Position numbers and translations under genes: made by a program | The notes under the pieces: generated by a model | Database searches by the model: none | The model's input: only the letters and a program-made list of their open reading frames with translations | What the model was told of the DNA's origin: nothing | In this document: one piece after another, positions 1 through 10,809 of the stretch | Numbering within the stretch: the first letter of the stretch is position 1 | Layout of the letters: each line of letters opens with the position of its first letter | Source: Rotaria socialis | Taxonomy: Eukaryota > Rotifera > Eurotatoria > Philodinida > Philodinidae | Direction of reading: 5' to 3' | Assembly: GCA_905331475.1 (NCBI GenBank) | Contig: CAJNYU010004518.1 | Coordinates: 248,001 to 312,000 of the forward strand | DNA: 64,000 nt

Positions 1-10
1 AAGATTTTCC

Positions 11-600
11 TTAAACAATGTATTCTACATACGATTCAATTAAATCACATAAATAACCATAAACATAAGGTGTTTCTTCAGTGTCTTCAAAAATCGAAAG
101 TCAAGACAACCAAACTTGATGAAACTAGAGAGAGAGAGAAGAAAAGTGTGAAATTTATTTTTATGAAAAAACTTCTTTTTTTCTTACTTTATCAAGATTA
201 TCGAGACACGAATTATTATATTTTAATATTTTAGTAACAGCACTAACAGCATTTTCAGTTGCAGTATTATTTTCAGGTGCACGACAATTCGGTGCCCCTA
301 TCATTGTAAATAATCGTGGCAATGCTTCAGCACATGCACGTGCATAAACAGGACCACCGTTCATGCCCATTACACCAAATCCATATAGGCGACAGCTTGA
401 CGAATCTTCAAATCAATAATCATAAAATAATCGAAACTTCTAAAGTATATAAAAAGAATTATTTAGAACAATTTCGAATGCTGAGAACCACCAGCTTTGG
501 TTCAAAATGGTTGCTTAAATTCGATAACACCCGTAAAACGCATTCCCAGTGAGTTGCAAGAGATCAAACAAGACGGTTGTTCCGGTGTACAGGATGTAAA
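11..600 (-). pseudogene. IPO5: Importin-5 (RanBP5-type) pseudogene, C-terminal part
   Basis: Importin-5 is a HEAT-repeat importin-beta receptor that carries ribosomal proteins and histones into the nucleus. Read on the minus strand, the stretch near 200-375 gives GFGVMGMNGG, ALPRLFTMI and ATENAVSAVTKILKYNNSCL, which follow the C-terminal HEAT repeats of animal IPO5. A GTAAGA donor follows LDNLDK, a pyrimidine-rich acceptor ends at 125, and the next exon gives VWLS-stop-LSIFED and YLCDLIES, again IPO5. Breaks: a TGA at 101-103 where the family has Trp, a TA duplication near 390 that shifts frame between IRQAVAY and GFGVM, and a weak, stop-containing match from about 430 to 600. The upstream exons are not found. 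Bdelloids have a degenerate tetraploid genome, so an intact copy probably exists elsewhere. Identity rests on remembered family sequence. Confidence 0.72.
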
Positions 601-875
601 ACATTTGACCTTAGTTATACCGACGGAGGACAATAGATGACCGTAAAAAACAGAAAAAAGGAAATTTCACAGGATTTAAATAAAAATAAAGTTGAACAAT
701 ATTTTTCTTTTTCGTCAAGTTTATTAAACACGCGTGTCTTCTAAAAACAGTAAGTTTAACAAGAATAAAATTTAAAATCAAGTATATATAGACGCTATAG
801 GTAAAAACTCATAAAATATCAGGCCAAAATCAGAAAAACACTACTGCTGTGAGGTCTGCAAATATTAAAAGAAGA

Positions 876-1165
876 CCCCAGGTCGAACAGTCCGGCCTGG
901 AAACGGCCCGTTCCGAGTAATTCCGTTGATTTTGTGGAAGCAGTATTCTGGTTGGAAATTTTTCCGGTGATTTCCGATCAATTCCTGCCGGAAAGCACCG
1001 GAACGTGGCAGGAATTCGCCGGAAAAGTCCGGCCGTATTTTTGACCGGAATACTGCTTCCATGTTTCAGCGATTTCCCGTGTTTTACTGCAGGATATGGT
1101 GACTTTCCCGCATATTCCATGGAGTATCATACGGGATCCAGTGGCTGGAATGTTCGACCTGGGGC
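876..1165. repeat. Foldback MITE-like repeat, GC-rich
   Basis: A block of about 290 bp, far richer in GC than its surroundings, whose ends are inverted copies: ccccaggtcgaac near 883 and gttcgacctgggg near 1151. A second inner pair, ggaagcagtattc near 937 and gaatactgcttcc near 1047, continues the palindrome, so the unit could fold almost end to end. Interior ttccgg motifs are repeated. I see no coding capacity and no clear target-site duplication. It fits a non-autonomous DNA element; the superfamily is not determined. Confidence 0.7.
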
Positions 1166-1188
1166 CAAGTAATTTTGAAGAAAATAGT

Positions 1189-1575
1189 TTAGACACGTCC
1201 TATTTTCATCAGTGCCTTTGATATGAATGTTACGATTTCGGGAATAGAAATAAAGAACAATGCAATAATAATTAGTTCTATCATTTTGAGTATGGTCATG
1301 CTGTTGGAGATGGAAGCAACTACCAATTTCAAGCACGTCCAAATTTCATTAATGGCATCTTTTATATCACGGCGAATGGCTTGAAATAACTCGTGGGCAG
1401 TGATGACAGCATCGCTGTGCCTATTCATAACACCATAGACGAAGATTGAGAATAATAAAGCTATCATTGTATTGATACTGTTGTTATAAAAAATAAGTAT
1501 CATATCAAACACACTGCCTCCGAATCGCAAGAGGCTATAGGGTGTGTATGCTTGAATGCATTCTTGTGGTGATTA
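1189..1575 (-). CDS. Hypothetical multi-pass membrane protein fragment
   Basis: An open stretch of about 125 codons on the minus strand without a good upstream ATG (open to about 1575), so it is either an internal or terminal exon or a relic. It encodes two clear hydrophobic segments, around TMIALLFSIFVYGVM and IELIIIALFFISIPEIVTFI, separated by a polar loop containing HELFQAIRRDIKDAINEIW. The layout suggests a membrane protein with a cytosolic amphipathic loop. I do not recognise the family. The stop lies about 25 bp from the foldback repeat at 876-1165, so an insertion may have removed downstream exons. No partner exons were found upstream. Confidence 0.3.
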
Positions 1576-2002
1576 CATTGACATATTATTGGATGATTCA
1601 AAATTAAAAGGGCACATCATCATTATCCCTATCCATTCAATTAAATGTAGAAAGAGCACAAATAATGCAAGAATTACAAATGCGTCACCTAACCGAATCA
1701 TCTAAAAAACGATGTTTTACACCTAAAATTTGAATGAATATTTAAAAAGAGATCAAGACAGTGTTGGTAATGGACGTGTATAATCAGCAAAACAAAGTGT
1801 ATGGTACCCTAATGAAATTGAATTTACACACTGTTTTACACGACGTCTTTTTTACGAGAATTTTCATGTATTCATCCTTCAAAGAAAGAAAATTTATTAG
1901 TCAGCGGACAGAGCAGACAAAGAACACATTTTAAGGAAATCAATATGAAAGGCACTACCTATGGCGCCCTCTAAAAACTTTACTAATCGGTAGAAAAAAT
2001 GA
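1576..2002. other. No gene seen
   Basis: AT-rich sequence. I see no coding exon, RNA gene or repeat here. Confidence 0.5.
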
Positions 2003-2695
2003 GGGATGTCATAATATCCACAACTTGGGTATCGAGATGAATACCCAGATAGGATACCCAGTTGGATGAACATCTACGTATCCTCAGAGCTGAATAATTT
2101 GAGTGCATTTGGTGTAACGAGATTGGGTACCGGAAATTTTCCTACTGCCAGGTCCTACTTCAAACAAATTAATATAAGCGACAATTCAAATAACATACAT
2201 GTGACGATCCACAACAACACCAACTACACAGCATGCTACAGTTTCAACCCGATTTGCTTGAGTGATTTTGATGAAAGTCGTAATAAATTGTTATTAGGTA
2301 AAAATGAAGCTCTTCAACGAACATTTACTTGGAATTGCACGTTATCTGCAATACTCATTAAACAAATCTGTACACATCGATAAACATTGGCATAAAGCTG
2401 ACTGCATGAATACAATAAATTTTAACATAGCATCACGTTTCCTTATTTATAATTATAAAGTCACGTATTTCTACAATAGGGTATCGATTTTTGATACCCA
2501 TTCTCGTTACACCAAATGCACTCAAATTCCTCAGCTCTGAGGATACATAAAAGTGCATAACCATTCTCGTTACACCAACTGCTATCAAATTCCTCAGCTA
2601 TGAGGAACATGGGTATTCATTTTAGATATCCACTTGAATGGATATCGTGACTGGTATGTCGACGATACCCAGTGTTAGGATATTATGACATCTCT
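2003..2695. mobile_element. Non-autonomous TIR (foldback) DNA element
   Basis: The two ends are inverted copies over more than 100 bp. The left end reads gatgtcataatatcc then cttgggtatcg then ggtgtaacgaga; the right end read backwards gives gatgtcataatatcc, ctgggtatcg and ggtgtaacgaga in the same order. The phrase cctcagctctgagg is itself a palindrome and recurs near 2535 and 2595, so the right arm is partly duplicated. An open frame of 105 codons (2066-2383) runs from the left arm into the core but matches nothing I know and is probably chance. The outer edges interrupt a minus-strand exon (next entry). Superfamily unknown. Confidence 0.72.
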
Positions 2696-3460
2696 GTAAA
2701 AATTGTTCATACCCTATAGGTAATGTATGTAAAGTAATGCTTATCGTTTGCCATTCTGTAGTATCTTTTTCAGGATTAATAGCATATCGATGTATAATGT
2801 TATGTTTAAGCATGAATCCCGATATAATAAATAAGTAGAGTGGCAGTCTACTCCCATTTTGTAAATAGACGAAAAACCGACTCGACTAACATAGTCAGCA
2901 TTTAAACACAACATATTAGGATTGCTATAAAGTACATTGCCAAGTTCACACCCAGTAGTGACATGTTGTATAGGATCCTTAAGGGAATAGTTTTCATCGT
3001 GAAAATAAAAGATTTAAAGTAAGTTTTCCTATAGTTTAAAAATGAATGATACGCAGCTTACATTTTACCAGATTATCAGGATCTATTGTTGATACAACAG
3101 CCGGTGCAGAACTTAAGGTATTGTTCATGGTGTTAATTATATCTGGTAAACTTGTTGGTGTTATATATTCTGTTTTATCTAAAAAAAAAAAAGATCAAGT
3201 CTCAGGTTCAGTAAACTATTATTATTATTGTTACTTGTTGTTTGAGTTGTGTTTGATATTGAAATAGGACGACGTGCTTCGAAGAAAAAAATAATATGCC
3301 TTTTAGATCTACGCGAATTCATAATATATTAAAGATCCACTCACAGTTAAAATGTTTATAGAGGATTATTGCTAATAGTGTACATAAACCAAGACAAATA
3401 ATAATCAACATTCGTCCTAGAAGCTTCTTTCTTCCGACTCGGCCAGCACTATGCAATTTT
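2696..3460 (-). pseudogene. Probable type II membrane protein gene, interrupted by the TIR element
   Basis: Several exon-like pieces on the minus strand fit one gene. The first (about 3460-3355) encodes AGRVGRKKLLGRM then a hydrophobic helix LIIICLGLCTLLAIILY, ending at a GTGAGT donor: a cytosolic tail and signal anchor. Next comes a Thr/Asn-rich stem (NTTQTTSNNNNNS) and, after a poly-T acceptor, DKTEYITPTSLPDIINTMNN. After a further intron the frame gives DPIQHVTTGCELGNVLYSNP and DYVSRVGFSSIYKMGVDC. Then the frame changes, and MLKHNIIHRYAINPEKDTT runs into the TIR element at 2695. A short anchor plus an extracellular stem resembles type II surface enzymes, but the ectodomain is not recognised. 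Probably a disrupted gene; exon joins are inferred. Confidence 0.35.
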
Positions 3461-4681
3461 TATTAATATCAGTAACAATGAAATTGATATAGATAATTAC
3501 ATACTTGACTGCAACTAAGCCTACCGCTTGATTATTCATGTGAATAAAAAAAGATCAAATTGACTTCACCTGAAATTGTTTATTAGTAAGTAAACTGCCA
3601 GTGAAAAGTAATCTTCATGATTTTGTTTTTATTCTACAGATTAAATTGAATAAATATTTAAAAATTACTCTGTTATAATCTCAAAAAAAAAGGAAACAGC
3701 AAAATCCTCTTGCATGTGTTATCTACGAATAGAGGAGATTTTTATCTATCATGAATGATTTAGTGATAATGTATTTTACATTGAGTATTCTGATGTTTAT
3801 AAGAAAAAGCGATCGAAACGAATAGAAAAACCTAAACTCGACACCGTTTCATTCGGTCTCCTCAAAGCAAAACGATTCATCTATCATCGCAAGTCAAATG
3901 CAATCTAGATACCGTAAAAAAAGTTCTGTAGATTTCTGATTTGAGTTCTTTCAAAATAACTGAAGTACAAAATTATGATATTGTAAAAAGAGTTTATTTA
4001 TTGTCGATGGATGAAAGTAATACTTTCTGACTTTACATGATTTACACTCGTTTATTTATCTTCCGGTTAATAGCAATCATCTGTTGTACGATTCTTAATG
4101 GTGCAGTTTTTTAAATGTGTTTTTATGTTAGTTATACTGCTACATAAGATTTAGTTTATTATCTGTATATGTGTAGTTTAAAATGTTATTTCCATAACAA
4201 AAAGATATTTCACAAAACGAGTATCTCTATTGTACAATGTAAAAAATTACATGAAATATGATTACAGGATCTGATAACTAGATAACAAATACGTAGTGTG
4301 TCTGGTTTAATATGTTCTTTAAGACCAACTGTGTTAATATAAGATTTTTATCATGGAAATTGTACTTTGTTCATTGTTATCTGAATCGGATTTCTTAATT
4401 CATGCCATTCTAACCAATATGTTATCATGATAAATGAGAGTTTCATATTCGATCATCATATATATGAGAGATATTTTATGTTTATTCAATCGTGACAACA
4501 GAAGACTGTACATGAAAATAAAGGAACCTAAGTAAAAAAAAGATCTTTCTTTCTTTGTTTTTACATGCCGTGTATCTATTTTCATTCATTATATTTTATA
4601 TAATTAAAATAGCGATCTTTCGGAATATCAGAAAGGTTAGAAAGCTATTTTTGAAGCATCCCACACAAACAATACGCATAA
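3461..4681. other. No gene seen
   Basis: AT-rich intergenic sequence of about 1.2 kb. The short open frames here have no splice context or recognisable product. Confidence 0.5.
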
Positions 4682-5287
4682 TTAGAAGTAAGAATAATGT
4701 TGAGCAACATCAAGATTCATCGGATAATGATATGTGGACTTTGTAGTTAAAACAGATGCGTGATTGCCAGCAACAAATGAGGCAATTGAAATGCTCAGTA
4801 TTATCATTCCAAGCCCAACAAAAAGTAAAGCACAGCTGTAGCCGATCGAAAATTCAGTTGTCGTTATAATTACGCTCGTCAGATACTGTTGAAATAGTGT
4901 ATTAAGTATTTTATACCAATAGACAGCCACAAAAGCTATTAGAAAGGCAACAGCCATAAGAAAGAATAAAACAGAGACTATAATCACGATTGGTAGTAGA
5001 CGTTTGAAAACAAGTACAACTAATGTTGTGAAAACACCTAATATGACAAGACCAAGAGCAATGAAGACCAGGATGATTGGAGTTGACATTAATATATTGA
5101 TGCAGTCCGTTGCTAAGTTACCTATGAAACAAGTTTTCCATAAGCCGATTTCAGTAGATTCATTGACTGGACCTATGATAGGATCTATGCGCAACCAGAC
5201 ATTGGTAGCAATACTTATGGCAATGCATGCTATACCAAATATGCTAAGTACCAAAACGATGAGAAGTAAAATGCTTGCATGATTCAT
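4682..5287 (-). CDS. Claudin/PMP22-like four-helix membrane protein
   Basis: An intact 201-aa single-exon protein with four hydrophobic helices at about residues 6-28, 69-93, 97-121 and 146-171, and short cytosolic ends. The first extracellular loop carries the claudin/PMP22/EMP signature GLWKTC (about 48-53) followed by a second cysteine in LATDCINI, preceded by an NVW motif. In animals this superfamily forms junctional, epithelial or myelin membrane proteins. The length is in the usual 160-230 range. The ATG chosen (complement of 5285-5287) directly precedes the first helix. The C-terminus, ending HYSYF, lacks a clear PDZ-binding motif. It may also belong to the wider MARVEL-like tetraspan group, but the loop motif favours claudin/PMP22. 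Confidence 0.7.
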   Translation of the reverse strand: MNHASILLLIVLVLSIFGIACIAISIATNVWLRIDPIIGPVNESTEIGLWKTCFIGNLATDCINILMSTPIILVFIALGLVILGVFTTLVVLVFKRLLPIVIIVSVLFFLMAVAFLIAFVAVYWYKILNTLFQQYLTSVIITTTEFSIGYSCALLFVGLGMIILSISIASFVAGNHASVLTTKSTYHYPMNLDVAQHYSYF

Positions 5288-7148
5288 AGCGTGTTTTTTC
5301 TTATGCTACTCAATAACTATTGAAGGGCAATATCGTAGTAGCTGCGGATATGTTCTGATATTTAACAAATCTTAAAAGTATAAATTATTATTATTCACTG
5401 GATAATGCCGACATGGGGGTGTAAGTAAATAGTGTTATATTTCACGGTGAGGATGCACATTTAGTTGACTGGAGAAAGTGCTTGAAACACAATGAATGAA
5501 CTCAACCTTTTACTTTCTTATCTGTCTAAGGCTAAGTAACAGAACGAAACAATAATGAAGTTTGAAATAAAAAAGGTCTTATTAGCAAATCTCCAAAACA
5601 ACTGAAGTACGAAACAGTAAAGATGATAAGTCCACTTTGAAATCAAACTCAAACATAAGTACAAATATTCTCATAATATCAATTATTAGTTAAAATCATT
5701 TGAAACTTTGAATTAAATTGTCTAATCGAGGCAAATCTTTTATTCAACGTAATTTTTTGATTTGAAGAATATTTTATTGCATGAATTCTGGTAAACCGAG
5801 CACAATTTAGAATTAATGAAAAAATGACAAAAAAAAAGAGAAAAATATTTGCTTTGAGTTTTATGATTTAGATCTTAGGAGTAAAAAAATTCAATGGGTT
5901 ACACAAATTGAAAAGAGACATCACAGATGTTATCTGTATTTTTTCAAACTTATTATGTGAGAGTATATGATCAAAATATTCGGAAATCACCCTATTGTAT
6001 GATATTAATTATTCTACTGTTAGAAAATTCATCATGCGTGTTTACATGGTTTTATTATCATCTCAGAGGAACTCCTTTAGGTCGATTTATGTCTAAAAAC
6101 TTGTACGTTACTGCACTACAGTGTATGTCAGTTCTAATCTACAGACAGATAGAATTCTGGAATAATTACGTAGAAAGAAAAAAAACTCAATATCACTATC
6201 GTGAGACGGTTAACTCCGACTTTGTGCTACTGTAACTCGGAAAACAGTATCAAATGTTATTTTAAATCCAAATTGAAATAAAAATAATTTGCATCTTTTA
6301 TTTTACTAGAAACATTTTACATCATAGAAATAAATGCAAAAAGCATTTTTTTTGCGTGCCCTATTTTCGTTGGTACTTAATCAAGACAAATTCTATTTTT
6401 GTATCATTGAATTCTTTATAGTGAAGTAAATCTTAGTTGAGCGAACACGCAGCGAAGGTCTGAGAAGGTCTCTTAGATAAGTTTTTAAAAAAACTATACG
6501 TTTAATAGAGAAACTAAGAAATTTTTGAAGTCAATTTGCAAGTTCTTTTTATAAATTTCACTGTAAAAAATTTTTCCTATCTTACCTATCGATATATATT
6601 CATATTACAGGAGAATCATGATTATTTAGTTTTATATTAGAATATTTTTCTGTTAACTAGATAGTTCACTTTTTCAACGTATTCATGTTTTAATGCTTTT
6701 TTTAGAATGTTACTCGTCTTCACGAAAGAAAAAATGAACATAATTGATTATGCAAACTATGAGTAAATTTGTTCATGATATATTCAGATCTATAATAAGA
6801 CAATGTTTACAATGACTGAACTCATAACTTCATTCACTCTTTGTATTTTTTTATTGATTGAACCAAGTCACGAATATGATAGTTTTGTTTTGTTTTTTAT
6901 TTTGGAAAGAAGACTTCAAACAAATATTATGCGATATTCAGATCTTTTTATCCTTAAAGTCAGCAATATGAACACATTCGATAATTTAGACTCATCAATG
7001 GTTTTGCTTTTCAGATAATTATTTCTAGTGATTTTCTTTCCTATTTTTATTTTTATTATATTAAAACAAATATGAATTCAATAGATTTTATTGATATAAA
7101 ATCAAATAATACGTAATAATCTGTTTGTCTTAATATGCTATTCATTGT
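5288..7148. other. No gene seen
   Basis: About 1.9 kb of very AT-rich sequence with many homopolymers. Open frames of 70-100 codons (for example 5927-6235 and 6803-7018) have biased, aromatic-rich translations typical of non-coding AT DNA. Confidence 0.5.
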
Positions 7149-8939
7149 TTAACGAATCCATAATCGAATAGTGTGAGGATGACACGTATCTCTCATAATT
7201 ATTGATGAGAAGGGTAGATAATCTTGTAACCATTCAGTAAGTTCGTCTTTTACTAGTAATAATGTATCCGTCGGATTCTTCCAAAGGTCATCTTCACATC
7301 GAACATTTAATGCTCGAAGATTAGGCATATTATTCACAATATAAAGTATATTTCTTCGATTTTTAACTTTAATCGAAAGTGTCTCACATTGGATGCCCAA
7401 CGGTGATTGACTTAGCTGATGACATTGCTCATCATCAAAATAACACCAATTTTTACCAGAGGCATATCCTTGTAAATTTAATTGTCGAACCGATTCACTG
7501 GTATTTTCCATTAATGGTACTGGTAAACTTGATGAAGACCATGATGCAATGCTTAATGAAAGTAAATTTGGTGCTCGATCAAGTAGCATTTGCATTTGCG
7601 AGAGAATATTATCAGGTTTTTTATGATTATTAACTGATATACATAATGATGTTAACCGATCAAGTGTCGAAACTACCAATAAGAACTGATCATTGAAAGG
7701 AAGTGTTACTGAAAGATATTCAATATGAGAAAAACGAATACGTGACATGATCGAACTTTTAAAATGTGAAGATCCATAACATAAATTGTTTACTTGATCA
7801 AATGACCAATACTGATCGTCAGTAGGACAAGTCGATTTTGCTAAAGTACAGCCTGTATAGCTAAGAAAATCTTTAAATGCATATGGTAAAGTAAATAGAT
7901 CTATGAAATCTAAACGATATTGTTCATCTGACGAATACCAATGACATCGAACAAACCATTGATGTTCATCTATCCAAAATTTAGTTCGAAATGATTCAAG
8001 TATTTGATTTGATTGAATTTCTTTATTCTCATCGTTTAACGATGAGAATCTCATTTTAAATCGAAATACTTTCAATTTGGGTAAATATCGTCTAATCATA
8101 TCTTCCCATTGATATCCATCCATATAAATATTACATATTTCTAATGTTAAATGAAGTAGATCAGGTGAGTTTTGTAAGATACATTGCAAAATTTCTAATG
8201 AACTATCAAACGAAAGTTTTAAATGAGTGATCGGCAAAATGGACAATACTGGTTTGAATTCATTGGCATACTCCAGGAAATTGATTGTTAAATGTTGAAG
8301 ATTAGGTGTTACTTTAAATAGATGAATGAATTCGTTGAAATAACAAGAAATATGTGGAATTGATAGATGTTTAAGTGATTGAGAAATAACTGTTGGTACT
8401 GGAAAATAGCTTCTGTTAGCAAAATTAATATCTATATAACAATATTTTAGTTTTGATAGACTCCATATCTTGTCGTACCATCGATCAGCACTATTTCGAT
8501 TAATTGAAATGTAACAGTTCGTTAGGATAAGATCTGTGAGAGATATAAGAGTAGAAAATTCATTTATTAATCTATTAAGTGTGTATGAAGAATGAAGATT
8601 GGACAATGAAATTGTTTGCAAATTAATAAATCGATGTAATCGAAAGTTGTAGGAAAGAAAAAGACCAATTTGCTGAGGAGTATTGTCATTATCCGAAAGA
8701 CGAAGTGCAACAATTTGATCAGTAATGCATGGAAGATAATTTTTACAGATAATATCAAAATCTGTTTTATTTGTAGATCGAAAATCAAGACGACATTGAT
8801 GACAGTGAGCGAGTATGAGAGAGTTAAATTGGGAATTTAAGCTATAGAAAGCTTTGAACAGATCAAAAATGTTTAAATAATCAAAGAAGTTAAATAATAA
8901 TTCATTAGGTAGAAATTCCAAATTCATTGTGTTTATCAT
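7149..8939 (-). CDS. F-box protein with leucine-rich C-terminal region (bdelloid-expanded type)
   Basis: An intact 596-aa, intronless protein. Residues about 6-45 (LEFLPNELLFNFFDYLNIFD, then LFKAFYSLNSQFNSLI) form an F-box, which binds Skp1 in SCF ubiquitin ligases. The rest is an irregular leucine-rich solenoid with repeating L..L.L.N/C units such as LTDLILTNCYIS, LQHLTINFLEY, THLKLSF, LLHLTLEICNIY and LRALNVRCEDD, probably the substrate-binding part. The motif YLPKLKVFRFKMRF is typical, as I recall, of a large F-box/LRR family in bdelloids. A start at Met1 or Met5 is possible; both lie just before the F-box. Flanking DNA on both sides is gene-poor. Function beyond substrate receptor cannot be told. 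Confidence 0.8.
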   Translation of the reverse strand: MINTMNLEFLPNELLFNFFDYLNIFDLFKAFYSLNSQFNSLILAHCHQCRLDFRSTNKTDFDIICKNYLPCITDQIVALRLSDNDNTPQQIGLFLSYNFRLHRFINLQTISLSNLHSSYTLNRLINEFSTLISLTDLILTNCYISINRNSADRWYDKIWSLSKLKYCYIDINFANRSYFPVPTVISQSLKHLSIPHISCYFNEFIHLFKVTPNLQHLTINFLEYANEFKPVLSILPITHLKLSFDSSLEILQCILQNSPDLLHLTLEICNIYMDGYQWEDMIRRYLPKLKVFRFKMRFSSLNDENKEIQSNQILESFRTKFWIDEHQWFVRCHWYSSDEQYRLDFIDLFTLPYAFKDFLSYTGCTLAKSTCPTDDQYWSFDQVNNLCYGSSHFKSSIMSRIRFSHIEYLSVTLPFNDQFLLVVSTLDRLTSLCISVNNHKKPDNILSQMQMLLDRAPNLLSLSIASWSSSSLPVPLMENTSESVRQLNLQGYASGKNWCYFDDEQCHQLSQSPLGIQCETLSIKVKNRRNILYIVNNMPNLRALNVRCEDDLWKNPTDTLLLVKDELTEWLQDYLPFSSIIMRDTCHPHTIRLWIR

Positions 8940-10809
8940 AGGGTTTGATCATGTAGTTAAAGATAAGAATAGAAGTAAGAGAGAAAAAGCACTCTACCAC
9001 ATGTAAGAAAGAAAAGGAAGATTTCTCTTTTTTTCAGTATTATAACTTTCGTTTCTTTCCTTTGTTCTATCGAAAAAGCTTTAGTCAGTACTGAAAAAGA
9101 ACGCAAATATCGATGCATTGTGGTATTTGCTTTTTTTTTTTATAAGATACTTCGAAGAGTTATCTAGTTGTAAAATGGCCCATTTTCGTTTCTTTTCGAT
9201 AGGTATGCTCTTTAAGAACGATAATAGTAAATAATATGGCTCGTTCTCAAAAGATACCCTTTGAAAAGAAACAGTGCATTTATAAGTCACCAAAAAGATA
9301 GTATTTCCTTGATGAGTCGGCTCATTTTTTAGTAGTCTTTAAATAGATCGTAGTTTTTGGATCGAGTTTCTTGAAAATCCTATTCATTTTAATATATCAA
9401 TTATGTTCTATTTGAATCGCTTCCTCAGCGACGTCAATCGTTTAATATAATAAAATGTTGTAGAAAATGTCATGTTAACGCATATCGAGAAACTATCGGA
9501 TTCATCAACCAAAAAAAAATAGAAGTAAATAATACTGCAAGCAAACTATAAATCAACTCATGCTTGGACGTCCACATAGGATATAAATGGATTTATACGT
9601 GTTGTTAGATATGATTCTTTTTTTGCGTCGATATATTCAATCCTTTTCAAAATCTTCCGAAATCTATGAGAACCATTGAGGATTTCTAGTAATTAGTAGA
9701 TATATTTGAACAGTAGGTACAGATATAGGACAAGAGTCTATAAAAATCATATCTATTATTAAAATAATAAAACAAAACAAAGTTGTATAGCGCTTCCAAT
9801 TTCAGACATGTTTTGTATACATCCTCTGAGTACTCTCAAAATTTTGTTCCACTTTCTATTTCACATTTTTTGTTTGTTTTATTTGTATGCCTTGTAAACA
9901 CATAAACTTTCCGCAGAATAGAGCAAGTGGGTCGATCAATTCTTTGCTTTTTGTTCTAAACGATGAATTCATTTCAAAAAAATACAGTTTGTTTTGGTGC
10001 AAAAATTGGCAAAACAGTCGTAGTGATTGTTTGAGTGCTTAAAATAGATACAGTAGGGATAAATAAATGTTAGTTAAGACTCTAAAAGCTGAGCAGTATG
10101 TTTCATGAAGAAGAATTTCAAGTGTTGTTGTCCTCTATATAAAACATTATTATTGCCTATTATTTAAAACAGATTAGACATAATGTTCTTCTATACGTGA
10201 AATAGATATTGTCATTTAAATTATAAATACTTCTACCATGTTTAAAATTAAATGAATTCACAGAGACTCATCAGAATACTGAAGTTCGTTTTCGGCAGTA
10301 CTGAATTGCTCAGACAAATAAGTTTTAAGTCTTTTCCATTTCTATGTGTATTCTAAAGAACCAACGATTGATTTTGACTTCTATTCATGAAAAGAGAAAA
10401 AATTGATCTATTTCAGTAATTAAAAAAGAAGCGAAAGTCGATGGGAAGCAAACACACCGAGACAATGCTAAGAAAGAGTCGAAAATTTGATGGGATTTCG
10501 ATCAATCATTCTATTGAAGTATTGCAATGTATTATTATGGCCGTAACTAAACATTCATGAGTATCAAAGAATTTTTTCTCAGCACTGACTACAGTTTCAT
10601 AGATGAAGAACAGAGGAAAAATGCTATGCGTCAATCGTTAAAAATGAAATTAAAAAACAAATGATTACAGAGAAAAATGTATGTCTACAAGCGAAGAGCA
10701 AAATGAAATATTTGCCATCAACGAACAATATTTAACAAATATAATACATCAAAATACGATTGTATCAACTCTAGATTTGAACTAGCATCTTTTCCAGCGT
10801 TCAATAGAA
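8940..10809. other. No gene seen; upstream region of the ART gene
   Basis: About 1.9 kb of AT-rich sequence between the divergently oriented F-box and ART genes, presumably holding both promoters. I see no exon, RNA gene or clear repeat. Confidence 0.45.

Noticed and set aside
2066-2383. 105-codon open frame inside the 2003-2695 TIR element
   Set aside because: It overlaps the inverted arm, lacks any recognised motif, and its mirror region is not open; probably chance.
10020-10800. Search for an RNA gene or CRISPR-like array in gene-poor AT-rich stretches
   Set aside because: No cloverleaf with conserved tRNA arms, no rRNA-like block and no regular direct-repeat array was seen anywhere in the window.
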